Shown here: in pieces, positions 1 through 9,289 of the stretch
Numbering within the stretch: position 1 is the first letter of the stretch
How the letters are laid out: each line of letters opens with the position of its first letter
Assembly: GCA_028753945.1 (NCBI GenBank)
Contig: JAPNXP010000009.1
Location: 2,232,001-2,296,000, forward strand
DNA from: Hexactinellida sp. DTS-2022
Lineage: Eukaryota > Porifera > Hexactinellida
Reading direction: 5' to 3'
DNA length: 64,000 nucleotides
Made by a program: the position numbers and the translations under genes
The notes under the pieces: generated by a model
The model's database searches: none
Seen by the model: the letters and a program-made list of their open reading frames with translations, nothing else
What the model was told of the DNA's origin: nothing

Positions 1-158
1 CCAAAAATTTTCTCGCTCGCTGCGCTCGCTCGTCCAGGGAATTAATATACGTACACTTACAAATAAAAAATAGCACTTTGGAAACGCTTGAATAAATATA
101 TACTAAACCAACTTGTGCCTTTATGTGGTCAATGCAGAATGCATGGCAGAATATACTA
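1..158. other. Left edge, no gene seen
   Basis: The first 40 bases are a GC-rich CTCGCT-type tract; the rest is AT-rich and non-coding as far as I can see. The short open frames that cross into the following element are by-products of its inverted repeats. Bases 151-158 (ATATACTA) are the left target duplication of the next element. Confidence 0.4.
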
Positions 159-623
159 CAGAGATGCAGCGGTCCGGAAATTTCATGGACCGGACCGGAC
201 CGTCATGATTTTTTTCTGGACGGTCCGGACCGGTCCAGACCGTATGATAAAAATATTGGATCGGTCTGGATCGGTCTGGACCGGTCCAGACCGATCCAAT
301 ATTTTTATCAATGGTCCAGACCGTTATATCCCTTATTTGGACAGTTACAGACCACATAGTAGAGTGGCTAATTATATCCACTTGTATTTATTAGATACTT
401 ATTACTTATGTGCTTGTAAACAATAGGAAATAACGGATTGGAGCCTAATCGTTTGTCCAATCTAGGATGAGTCCAGACCGATGAACCGGTCCAGACCGTT
501 ATATCGTTAATTTGGACCGGTCCAGACCGCACTTGAAAATAAGCGCACCGGACGACCTGAGACCGGTCGGTCCGGCCCGGTCTCGGTCTGGACCGCAGTC
601 CGGTCCAGACCGCTGCATCTCTG
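159..623. mobile_element. Non-autonomous hAT-like element rich in GGTCCAGACCG
   Basis: The ends are inverted copies of CAGAGATGCAGCGGTC. The flanks ATATACTA (151-158) and ATATAGTA (624-631) match at 7 of 8 positions, which fits an aged 8-bp target duplication of the hAT superfamily. The 465-bp interior is built almost wholly from permutations of GGTCCAGACCG and GGTCTGGACCG, so it is self-complementary at many registers, including a perfect palindrome around base 282. It codes for nothing. The 112-, 86- and 78-residue open frames over it share the internal repeat in several frames and are artefacts. Confidence 0.8.
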
Positions 624-1768
624 ATATAGTACTATCATCACTGTAGACATTTTTAGGCATTAGTGACTCATAATTAGTAAATTAAAAATCCCTGTACGCT
701 TGTACTGAACCGCCAAAATGTTTAAATCCCTGTACGGTTGGCAGGTATGCAAAGGTTCCAAAATTATCCATACGAGCCCTTCGGTCTCGGTCGCTTCGCG
801 ACGGATCACTCTCTCACAAAAGTCGCTTCGCGACTTTTGTTCGTTCGTGTTAGGGACTACGCGATACAATTAACGGCCGCTTCGCGGCCTTTGCCTTCCC
901 AAAAGCTATAATATTACTAATGAGTTCACCTGTGGCTAGTGAATTACACGTACTCAATTCAGTATGCTGCTATTTGGGACCCCAGTATGTCAATAATTAA
1001 TTCATTCATGTTATTATTTACTAACCATGAAATTTTACTGCATAGTAAATTGTTTGTAAATAGTTGAATTACTTTGATATGTAATATTATGCTTATGAGA
1101 TTGACGTAAGCTAAATACGTACATCATGAATAGAAATAAACTGATGGAAGCCAAACGGATTAATCAAGTATGCAATTTCGGAAATAATGTAGGTGAAGAT
1201 TAAATCGTCAAACCTCAATATGCGCAATGACGCAGCAATTGGAGGTTACATTTTTGTTATTGCCTGGCTCAGATTAAATGCGAAAATTATAAAAATTTCC
1301 AGAGACATGCAATACATTCTGTTTTTAATGTAACAAAATTATTTGTCGATTGAACCAAAAGTGTAAGAGCTGAATCCAAATTAGTTCCCACGTAACGTCA
1401 CATTCCCATAAATCGGAACACCTGTGTCTCATTATATGTTGTGTTATCATCTAAAATTGTGGGCGAATCGAATAAAAACTGAAAGAGTTATTCCCAAATA
1501 TGTGCCTTTATGACGTCATAATCCCGTTATTTTGTTTCAAAAACCAATAGATCGTTGTCGCAGTACAAAATTACCCCTGTATACAAATTTTCAGCTTTCT
1601 GGGACTCGTAGTCTTTCCAATTAATTCTGGACAAACACACACACAAACACATCCACAACAATTCCGCTTTTAATATACAGATGTAGATATACTTCAATCA
1701 TACTTCGTCAAAATGCGGGAAATGCCATTTCCGAACTCAAATTTACGCCGCGAACCTCCTTAAAATAT
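624..1768. other. Intergenic, AT-rich, dispersed repeat fragments
   Basis: I see no gene. The stretch holds the GC-rich repeat at 771-893. From about 1540 to 1690 it holds a dispersed repeat whose reverse complement recurs at about 62930-63060; the shared part reads as a short block ending in an ACACAC-rich tract and TTTTAATATA. A similar tail occurs at 41030-41085. Confidence 0.5.
771..893. repeat. GC-rich dispersed repeat with TCGCTTCGCGA motifs
   Basis: It starts CGAGCCCTTCGGTCTCGG and contains short perfect inverted repeats such as TCGCTTCGCGA and GGCCGCTTCGCGGCC. Related copies lie at about 40588-40665 (same strand) and 63429-63517 (opposite strand). The 63.5-kb copy continues into a TACAGTACGAGCCC-like end, so these may be termini of one pogo/Tigger-like family. 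That assignment is inference. Confidence 0.5.
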
Positions 1769-1828
1769 ACCAGGGGCCCCGGCACATACATTTGAACCGG
1801 GGCCCCCGAAACCCTAGCTACGCCACTG
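1769..1828. repeat. Terminal fragment of a hAT-like element (CAGTGGCGTAGC end)
   Basis: Read on the minus strand the block begins CAGTGGCGTAGCTAGGG and runs through GGGGGCCCC-type sequence, a common terminus of hAT-like elements. No matching opposite end was found nearby, so this is a truncated copy. Confidence 0.45.
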
Positions 1829-2360
1829 ATTAGGAGTATTTTACACAAGTTTATAGCTAATATTTGTACGATTATGTTCATAAGATAATAATAAAATATA
1901 TCCGGACTGGGTGTAAACATTGGGACGGACGGGGATGATAAACAAGTTATATATTTTATATGGCCTAATTACTTGTCTAGATTCAAATTTGTTCTATACG
2001 TCTATACAATGAGTCGATTAATATTAAACACGAATTTCGCATTTTTTTAGTTTCTAATATGAACATTTATTGTTGTTGTTTACACAAATAGGTAAACAAA
2101 TTAATAAAAATTCAAAATCGACCCAGAAGTTAGCTTTCATCGGGAATTATACGTAAACAAATTGTAAGCATGCAAAATTATATTATAATTATAATTATAT
2201 TATAATTATTAAACAGGAGTAGGCGCGTAGCGGCAGTTAACTTGAGACCCATGGGCTCGTACACTTAATTATTGTGATCCATATTTTGGTTGAAGGGGGG
2301 AAGGGCCCCTAATTTTACCCAGCCTATGATCGATCCCAGAGACCCATGATCCGGCCATGT
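1829..2360. other. Intergenic, AT-rich, dispersed repeat
   Basis: I see no gene. About 2050-2170 contains the sequence family (TTTACACAAATAGGTAAACAAATTAAT) that is present in opposite orientation as a tandem pair at 40708-40985. A run of TATAATTA repeats lies at about 2180-2210. Confidence 0.4.
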
Positions 2361-2368
2361 CCTTATGC

Positions 2369-2486
2369 CAGGGTTGCCGTGGGTATGGGAATCCTGTGGG
2401 AAACCTATGGGAGTCCTATGGGAATTCCCACAGAAATCCTGTGGGAATGGGATGGGAATGAAAATTCCCTTCCCACGGCAACCCTG
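2369..2486. mobile_element. CAGGGTTGCCGTGGG hAT-like MITE, copy 1
   Basis: This 118-bp element has near-perfect inverted ends (CAGGGTTGCCGTGGG and its complement) and a perfect 8-bp target duplication CCTTATGC at 2361-2368 and 2487-2494. The interior is a run of GGGAATTCCCA-like palindromic words. It is non-coding, and the smallest and cleanest of three copies in the first 4.4 kb. Confidence 0.9.
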
Positions 2487-2494
2487 CCTTATGC

Positions 2495-3480
2495 CCATTA
2501 CTATAAACATTATTATGTCATTATAGATCATGTTTTCAAGGTGATGAAACAGTATCTTAAGTAGATTTGTAATTTGGTTAATCGGGACAAAACACTGATT
2601 CCCGAGCCCTCCCGATTAAGCGGGTTCTACTATATCTATGTGTCAAATTATAATATCCAGTTGTATATTATAGTATACAAGCAGCTCGTCCGCGCTGCGC
2701 GTTCTTACAACTTGCACTCGGGCCTGAGGTCCTCGCTTGTATTTAAAGCAAATACCTTTTTAAATGTTATGGCGGTTGTGACGAAATGTAACAAAAAGAT
2801 TATTCTAAAATTATATATATTCTCTTTTCTTACGTCACGTCTTTTGCCATTTTTGTAATAAAAAGCCCGGTTTACCATATTCGTAATCCTTCCCCCCTTG
2901 GAAGCGTTACGTAACGTCCGAAGGCTTAATACACAGGTTGGTTATATTATGGGAAACATATAGTATTTATTTTAACAGCCCGCTAGCCTATGTACAAATG
3001 ACCGTTGTATAGTGAAATTTAGCAGATTCTACTGTATCGCATATTTGTAGCAGAGCAGGGAATCCCAACCTCTTTCAGGTCTGCAGGGATGCCAACCTCT
3101 GGAAACCAAAAAGCGGGGATTTTTCCATTTTGGCGGGAGTTTTAACAAAAAAGCGGGAGGTCGAAGATGAAAAAGCGGAAGAAAAGAGGGAGACTCAATA
3201 TATATGCTATTTAAAAAAAAACTATAATGAATAGAACGATATAATATGATTATTTAGTATGTTCTGATATCTACAATTAAGAAAAAAAACTTGGTACTCG
3301 AAAAAAACTAAAAACTAAAAACTACAACTTTAAAACTTGGAAAAAAAACTAAAACTCAAAATTTTTTTTACTCGTAGGTTGACTAATTTGAACAAATCCC
3401 GTTTTTAAAAAAATTATTTATAACTTAGCCAGGTTATTTAATACAAACGCCGATGATCGGTGGATAAGTATATTCTTAAA
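2495..3480. other. Intergenic, with a degraded element near 3.1 kb
   Basis: I see no gene. Around 3085-3180 there is CAGGGATGCCAACCTCTGG followed by repeated AAAGCGGGA words. This resembles the CAGTGCTGGCAACCCTCCCGC terminus of the element at 52153-52641, so it is probably a relic of the same hAT-like family. The rest is AT-rich with homopolymer-rich sequence around 3270-3370. Confidence 0.4.
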
Positions 3481-3509
3481 TTACAGTCTCAGTTAGGCAT
3501 TCTATAATC

Positions 3510-3872
3510 CAGGGTTGCCGTGGGAATGGGAATTCCCATGCGAATGGGAATCGTATTTATCCTATGGGAATTCCCACAGGTTTTCCCATGGGAATTCCCA
3601 CAGATTTTCCCATGGGAATCTTGAAATTCCTTATGGATTCCCATGGGAATTCCAACAGGTTTTCCCATCATTTGTGAAGCCATCAAAATCAAAAGTAGAT
3701 CATATAAAGTATCCAATAGGATTTGGAATTCTCATAGGATTTCGCCGGGGGATTTGCCATGTGAAAACCACATAGGATTCCCACATGGGGATTCCCCATG
3801 GGAATTCCTACGGAAAACCTGTGGGAATGGGATGGGAATGGGAATGAAAATCCCCTTCCCACGGCAACCCTG
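3510..3872. mobile_element. CAGGGTTGCCGTGGG hAT-like MITE, copy 2
   Basis: It has the same ends as copy 1, enclosing 363 bp of CCCATGGGAATTCCCA-type repeats. The flanks (TATAATC left, TAATGCAC right) are what remains of an apparent 8-bp duplication TATAATGC, judged against the empty site near 35.49 kb. Confidence 0.75.
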
Positions 3873-3933
3873 TAATGCACGCTCAACAATTGATAGAGAC
3901 GCTAAAATCCTTTTATACTAATTGAATGCTAGC

Positions 3934-4332
3934 CAGGGTTGCCGTGGGAATGGAATTTCCGTTCCCATTCCCATCCCATTCCCATAGGAATCCTGTGGGA
4001 ATCCCCATGGGGATCCCCATGGGAATCCCCATAAGGAATCCTCATGGGTTATTCAAACTGAATAGGGGAGTATAATATATACATAAAAACGAATTTAATT
4101 ACTAGAGGAGATTCGTATCAATAGTAATGCCTATATTAATTAAGGATGACTTAATGAAACCATATTCGAATATCCCATGGGGATTCCCAGGGGATTCCTA
4201 TGGGGATCCCCACAGGATTCCAATGGGGATCCCCATGGGGATCCCCACAGGAGAAAATCTGATTCCCATTCCCATCCCATTCCCATGGGTATGGGGATCC
4301 CCATGGGAATTCCCATACCCACGGCAACCCTG
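3934..4332. mobile_element. CAGGGTTGCCGTGGG hAT-like MITE, copy 3
   Basis: This 399-bp element has the family ends and a perfect 8-bp target duplication ATGCTAGC (3926-3933 and 4333-4340). The interior mixes GGGATCCCC and GGGAATTCCC palindromic words. The paralogous empty site at about 35450 contains a single ATGCTAGC, read on the minus strand, which confirms both the boundaries and the duplication. Confidence 0.9.
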
Positions 4333-4638
4333 ATGCTAGCTGCTAATCCATACTGGAAAACCCTCGAATTTAATAGGCTAAAGTTTTAGCATCTTTAGGG
4401 AGGGAAGATGTGAATATTTTTCTTAGATATTAGTACTTGTTCCTAGAAACAATATTTCCTAACCCTCTGCCAAATTTCAAGTCTGTAGCTCTTACAAATT
4501 CCTCAATCAATTCCGAACAAACAAACGAAAAAAGCATTGTGATTTAATATTCAAGATACTGTATTTCCTCGCGCTGTAGCACGGAGGGGATTATAGATTT
4601 AGCCGCCCTCAGGCTATTATTTGAGTTGAACTACTAGA

Positions 4639-5150
4639 TAGAGGTGCACCGGATAGGAAATTTTGATATCCGGATATCCGGCCGGATACCGGATTTAAAT
4701 ATCTAAATTTATATTTATATTTGAATTTACTACTAAATCAAAATATTATATCTAGTCAAGTTAGCAAAGAAGTATCTATCTATGTGCTCCACCAACTTCT
4801 ATTTATAGCGAAAGATTATTCAGCACTGCTGGGATAATCTTCGAAGAGAAGCGTAGTAGACTACTACCAGTAAACGGAGAGAGTCTTCTCTTTATTCAGA
4901 AAAACTTAACACTCTTAGATTTAACCTATTAGCACGCTTAGGTTTGAGATATAGCATCATAATCTTTATTTAGATATTTTTAGTTTGCTAGAATAAGATA
5001 TTATTTCGCACAAAATTTCAATAAATTTTTTCAGGTGATGTGTTTTCTATATTTATTTCTTCAAAAATGGTCGAGATTGTTATTTTATATCCGGGAAATG
5101 GCCGGATATAACCCGATACCGGATACTGCCGGATATCTGGTGCACCTCTA
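4639..5150. mobile_element. hAT element with internal deletion
   Basis: The ends are TAGAGGTGCACCGG and its inverted complement; the target duplication CTACTAGA (4631-4638 and 5151-5158) is perfect. Subterminal GGATATCCGG-type words occur on both sides. Part of the transposase gene survives inside (next entry), so this 512-bp element is a deletion derivative of an autonomous hAT and not a de novo MITE. Confidence 0.9.
4786..4932 (+). pseudogene. hAT transposase C-terminal (dimerization domain) remnant
   Basis: The frame reads APPTSIYSERLFSTAG and continues through EEKRSRLLP to LLFIQKNL before TAG at 4930-4932. This is the C-terminal dimerization region of hAT transposases, whose hallmark is the S-x-x-E-R-x-F-S-x-A-G block. 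In the frame just upstream, AKKYLS at about 4763-4780 is the preceding part of the same domain, so one frameshift separates them. No zinc finger or catalytic core remains. It lies wholly between the element's terminal repeats and shares their strand-independent context. Confidence 0.85.
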
Positions 5151-5193
5151 CTACTAGATGCACGCTTTTTGATAAGATACGTTACATACTACG

Positions 5194-5347
5194 CAGTGGA
5201 GTCGTGCTCTATGGGCCCGGGGCCCCCCAAAAATTTACTGTGTCCCCCCTTTTTTAGAGGCTTGTACCGAAAAACATTGATCTGGTCACTAACTACGACA
5301 CTCTGTACCCCCCCCCCCCCAGAATGTATTCAAGCACGACGCCACTG
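5194..5347. mobile_element. Short hAT-like MITE, CAGTGGAGTCGTGCT ends
   Basis: This 154-bp element has inverted ends (CAGTGG-GTCGTGCT) and a perfect 8-bp target duplication ATACTACG (5186-5193 and 5348-5355). A run of about 14 C lies near 5310. It is non-coding. Confidence 0.88.
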
Positions 5348-5416
5348 ATACTACGTATAATTAACTGATCATTCACTCCCGAATTCCATAGTAACATAGG
5401 TGGGTGTAGTTATATT

Positions 5417-5764
5417 TAGGGCTGAAACGAATATTCGAAATGTAACGAACGAATATCGAATATTCGTATGTTCGTATTGATCAAATTCAAGACTCAAAAT
5501 ACAGTGGAAAATATATATTTGTTAGTGCTACAATAGTTTAATCATAGTGACAAAGTTATTAGACACAAGTTAGGTATTACAAGGCTAATTTAGGTAGGAA
5601 TTTATATTGACAATCTCTCCAATCTAAACAAAAGTCATTTTGTTGTCGATAAATACTAAATATAGTAATAAACAAATATCTGTTTCAATCTAATATTATT
5701 TCAAACTAATATTCGTTTGGAAACGAACGAATATAGAATATTCGGTATATTCGTTTCAGCCCTA
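5417..5764. mobile_element. hAT-like MITE with AGGGCTGAAACGAATATTCG ends
   Basis: The inverted ends are TAGGGCTGAAACGAATATTC and its complement. The flanks GTTATATT and GTTATAAC share the first six bases, an eroded target duplication. The interior is AT-rich and non-coding. A second member begins at 63960 and runs off the window. Confidence 0.75.
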
Positions 5765-5827
5765 GTTATAACTTATATTTAGTATCAACTCAGATTTAAT
5801 TAATTCTAAACCCCCTACGCGGAGGGC

Positions 5828-5913
5828 TACTATTGGAGTAAATAAGGTACCGTAAACTGGGGCAACTTAGGCCCAAAGCCAACCTTATGGGCCTAAGTCG
5901 CTCCAGTTCACGG
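5828..5913. mobile_element. Pogo/Tigger-like end plus a 64-bp TA-flanked foldback
   Basis: Bases 5828-5849 match the right end of the element at 55947-56207 (GGCTACTATTGGAGTAAATA). Directly after it, 5850-5913 is a separate hairpin, CCGTAAACTGG-GCAACTTAGG with its inverted partner, bounded by TA on both sides. This suggests a TA-targeting mariner/pogo-like mini-element. Confidence 0.55.
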
Positions 5914-5915
5914 TA

Positions 5916-6453
5916 TTTTATAGAATTGTATATGTTGAGTCATTGGCGGTTAACCGGTATTAAGTTAACCGTGTCATCAGATCGGTTGATTTAAATTAAA
6001 TTATTGCATAATGATAATACGTAGTAATTATATAGAAGTCCTAATCCTAAAATGGATATGAACTATCCTGAGTGGGAAAGAGATTTGCTCAATTCTCACT
6101 ACCAGATATTAGTCTTATTAATTAATTAAAACATTTGCGTAATAATTCCTTAAAATAGTTTAATACTCCTGTACTATGACAAATAATATTAAATTGTGTT
6201 AGTTCACCTCGTATAGTCCCAGCTGGGACACAGATTTAGCTTGTGCGAAACCATAAAATGTTACCTGAACTAACAACAACAATATTTTTACACCACCTGT
6301 TACGTATATATATTAATTAGATAATAATGTAACAATATCAACAGTGTATGCTGTTGCAGATCTGTTATAAACTGGCCTTTAAACTGTCAGAGCCAGGTGC
6401 AGGTCATGAAGAATGGTTATAAATTGGTATTATTGGAGAAGAAAATTCTCGGT
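5916..6453. other. Intergenic, 3' flank of INTS6
   Basis: I see no gene. 5945-5990 has GGTTAACCGG words like those of the 62.4-kb element family. No AATAAA-type signal is evident on the minus strand within about 150 bases of the INTS6 stop codon. Confidence 0.4.
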
Positions 6454-8907
6454 TTAGTCTGGTACTATTTTAATTCTCCAAGTTTCCAATGACTGAATGA
6501 GAGCTCGTTTCTTAAATCGATTTGCCCAGTTAATTGCATATTCGACCAATAACTTCTTTTGCTCTGCTTCAGGAAAATCCTCTAAAATCTTAAACAAATT
6601 TTGATAGTCCTTTCCAGCTTTTTTAATTTCGTCGCGAATATTATCTTTAGCCACGTTAATTTGCTTCATTTGTTCCATTCCGAATTTCAGACTCTCACTC
6701 ACCATAGTTTCGGTTTTAGGCCGTTTATTAGGAGGAAACGACTTTGAGCCAGAGCGTTTGTTGGTGTGGTGGTTGATGGAGTCCAGGAGGATGCAGGGGG
6801 TCTCCAAAGCTTCGTCAGGAGATTCACAAAATGTGTCATTATTCGTCATTTGTAGAACCTTCTCTCCATTGCATATATTGGTGTGTGTGGTCGAAGAGGC
6901 CTGTGAGTCTGAGTAGGTGCCGGGAGGCGAGTGCGGAGGTGAATACTTTGAGGAGGGAAGATCCTGTGGGGATTTCTGTCTTCTTTCTACCCAACACAGC
7001 TGTTTCTCCAGCTGAGACAATGGGGGAGGGGTCATCGAACGAGGAGGCGTGTTAGGGGAGGGGGGTCGTATCTTGTGCCTGGATTTAAGACGCTTGTCTG
7101 TTGGAACTTTGAATCCAAATCTATCTTCAATGTCCTCGTCAGCTTCATCTACAATTGCGCTCTTAGCGGCGGAAGCATCGACCAGCTTATAGGGATTAGC
7201 GAACAGCTGAGTGCGCGCCATCCCGGCATCGATCTCTCTCAGCGGAGGAACTCGATTCAGGTATTCCTGGTAGTTACCCATCTGTGAAATTGGAACGGAA
7301 TAGTCAGACGCTTGAATGGCTTGCCTTCCTGAAGGATAAGAAAAGAGGAGAAGCCTACGATACCTCTTCAGCCTGTCCACACACGTGACTCTCGATCCAA
7401 ACACACTCCCTCTGCGAGGAATTGGTTTAGCACTGACGGAGACTTCAACTTCTCTCTGAGCAATAGAAGAGTATACCCGCTTGCTCTCAGCTTCTGACTG
7501 GCGCTTTATCTTCTTGAGATAGGTGCTGATGTTGTAACTAGGGTTACCATCGAACGAGTTTGGAATTAGAATGGAAGAAGTACCGAACAGCCTGAGAGAG
7601 TTCTTCATCGGTTGAACATAATAGGAAGGGATCGAATTAAGGTATTTGTTGAACTCCTGCGTCCACTGAGAAGAAGGGCGGAAATTCTGTTTGCTGAGTT
7701 CGTCCAGAAGAGGAATTATCACAGGATAGTCGTAAGGCATCACGAACAGGTTCACGTGTTTCCCCCCGCTGCTAGCTCGGAGGTAACCGAATGCGCGTGG
7801 TGCTCCCTCCTTGAGTCCGCTGTTCATGACGTAGCACTGCCACGAAGCATTGTGAGTGTTCTTGCGACTGAGGATGTGCTGGGTGAGCGGAGACGGCTCA
7901 AGTTCGTATTTGTCAAACGGAAAATTCTCGATAAGTAAAGGGAGCGAGTCTCTCGTGTCAAACGTAATAGTAGGGTGAGCGTTTCTGGGCGGTAATTGGT
8001 TGCTATTCGCGTCTGGCCAAAAATCCTCAGGGATCGGCCAGTGTCCTGTGAACTGTCCGGTCTTGTTAGCCTTGACGTACAATAGCTTTTTCCCACATGT
8101 AATGTTAGAGAGGTAGGAGCAATCGGGGAGGCTGGTGTCGGAGGACCTGCTCTCTGCGCGAGTGTTGCTTCGAATCGGCTCTCGCAAACACTCAAAATTG
8201 ATAACAACCCCCATCTGGATCTTGGTAGAGAGAGACTCGAGAGAGTGCGTTAGAGACTTTGGGGAAGTAGCTAAGTATGACTTTCCCCCAGTTGCTTCGC
8301 ACATAGAGTTTATATCAAGTTGGGCGTCAAGAGGCGGGATTTGAGTTGGCGCTAGAGAAAGCACAGGTGTGACACCTGGAATTCTGAGAATAATAGAGAA
8401 GAATCTCTGGTCCCATCTGAACAATTCCTTCGTTAGCTCAGCTCCCTCGTATCCGCTGTTGGGCAGGTTTAGTAGAGACTCGACACCTGACAAGTTAGTG
8501 CAACAGCCCCCGTCAGTCAGCAGGATAACACAGGCTGGTTCAATGTAGAACGGGTTCCTACCCATACCATAATTATCTGTAGCAGATTGCAGTCTAGGAA
8601 TGTTCAGAAAATCAAAACACTCCCTCAGAGAATTGCCTAAGGTAGAAACGGCATTCCCTTTTAGGTTTTTCAGCTCAGCTGAGAATGTAGCATGACTCTC
8701 TTTCCAACCGGATTTGATACAATACGGCCTTTCGTCGAAGTTTACTAATATATACCTGTCGTGGCGCCCCGAGCTGTCCCTGTTCCTTATCTTGATAAAA
8801 CTTTCCACTGCGTTCTTGGCTATATCCAGTAATGAGGTTCCGAGATAGGTTATCTGGTTCATGGAAGAGCTGCTGTCAACCAGAAACACGATTACTTGTA
8901 CAACCAT
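6454..8907 (-). CDS. INTS6: Integrator complex subunit 6 (INTS6), intronless
   Basis: The protein has 817 residues, close to the vertebrate length of nearly 900. Integrator binds RNA polymerase II, attenuates early transcription and processes snRNA 3' ends; INTS6 is part of its phosphatase-recruiting arm. The N-terminal von Willebrand A domain is clear: FLVDSSSSMNQ holds a complete DxSxS metal-site motif (D11, S13, S15), followed by STLGNSL (T89) and LLTDGG (D132). The mid-protein is conserved to about residue 560; then comes a Pro/Ser-rich linker. The last 79 residues match the INTS6 C-terminal domain, with an FKKRALIQSLE block like the FKRRVLIQYLE of the human protein. The start is the ATG at 8907-8905; the open frame extends two codons upstream only through a TTG. 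The frame is intact and uninterrupted. Vertebrate INTS6 genes have many introns, so this is either natural intron poverty or a retained retrocopy; no poly-A remnant is visible. Confidence 0.95.
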   Translation of the reverse strand: MVVQVIVFLVDSSSSMNQITYLGTSLLDIAKNAVESFIKIRNRDSSGRHDRYILVNFDERPYCIKSGWKESHATFSAELKNLKGNAVSTLGNSLRECFDFLNIPRLQSATDNYGMGRNPFYIEPACVILLTDGGCCTNLSGVESLLNLPNSGYEGAELTKELFRWDQRFFSIILRIPGVTPVLSLAPTQIPPLDAQLDINSMCEATGGKSYLATSPKSLTHSLESLSTKIQMGVVINFECLREPIRSNTRAESRSSDTSLPDCSYLSNITCGKKLLYVKANKTGQFTGHWPIPEDFWPDANSNQLPPRNAHPTITFDTRDSLPLLIENFPFDKYELEPSPLTQHILSRKNTHNASWQCYVMNSGLKEGAPRAFGYLRASSGGKHVNLFVMPYDYPVIIPLLDELSKQNFRPSSQWTQEFNKYLNSIPSYYVQPMKNSLRLFGTSSILIPNSFDGNPSYNISTYLKKIKRQSEAESKRVYSSIAQREVEVSVSAKPIPRRGSVFGSRVTCVDRLKRYRRLLLFSYPSGRQAIQASDYSVPISQMGNYQEYLNRVPPLREIDAGMARTQLFANPYKLVDASAAKSAIVDEADEDIEDRFGFKVPTDKRLKSRHKIRPPSPNTPPRSMTPPPLSQLEKQLCWVERRQKSPQDLPSSKYSPPHSPPGTYSDSQASSTTHTNICNGEKVLQMTNNDTFCESPDEALETPCILLDSINHHTNKRSGSKSFPPNKRPKTETMVSESLKFGMEQMKQINVAKDNIRDEIKKAGKDYQNLFKILEDFPEAEQKKLLVEYAINWANRFKKRALIQSLETWRIKIVPD

Positions 8908-9289
8908 TATCAAATCACATAGCTCTCTAATATTATTTAAATAATCAAAAATATAAGGCTTGAACCGAATACTGATCTAAGTTCAGCTAACCGAATATTT
9001 ATCTGTCAGAATTTTTTTTGTTCCCTTGGATAATTGCTCTGGGGAATCAAATTTCATGGGAAATTTGGTTCCTCTGAGGTTAATTTTTGTTGACATTGTT
9101 GTTAATAAATAACAAGGTTTTATTGAATAGTAAAAAATCTAAAATTACAGCTGTGCCGACGGCATACAGTATTGTATCTATTTTTGACGATGAACAATCT
9201 TTTACCTCAAAGTAGGATCGAAAATTAAGTTTAAATTAAATTCCATTTTAAATAATTAAAAATATTCTTCGAATAAGCGGGTCAATAAA
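8908..9289. other. INTS6 5' flank with a half-hairpin relic
   Basis: I see no gene and no recognisable TATA box at a convincing distance. At about 9137-9165, TAAAATTACAGCTGTGCCGAC is one arm of the array hairpin described below, without its partner. Confidence 0.4.

Larger units (their letters stand above)
3485..4390 (+). repeat. Host repeat interrupted by two MITE copies
   Basis: With the two elements at 3510-3872 and 3934-4332 removed, this sequence matches the reverse complement of about 35405-35535. In that second copy both insertion points are empty: ATGCTAGC occurs once, and TTCTATATGCAC runs through without an insert. The host repeat is non-coding and its family is unknown to me. Confidence 0.7.

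Noticed and set aside
88..426. 112-residue open frame at the left edge
   Set aside because: It runs through the GGTCCAGACCG repeats of a MITE and translates the repeat in several frames; it has no domain and no codon bias.
8908..8913. INTS6 start at the TTG two codons upstream
   Set aside because: An ATG at 8907-8905 gives an N-terminus (MVVQVIVFLVDSS) that fits the family; a TTG start is not expected here.
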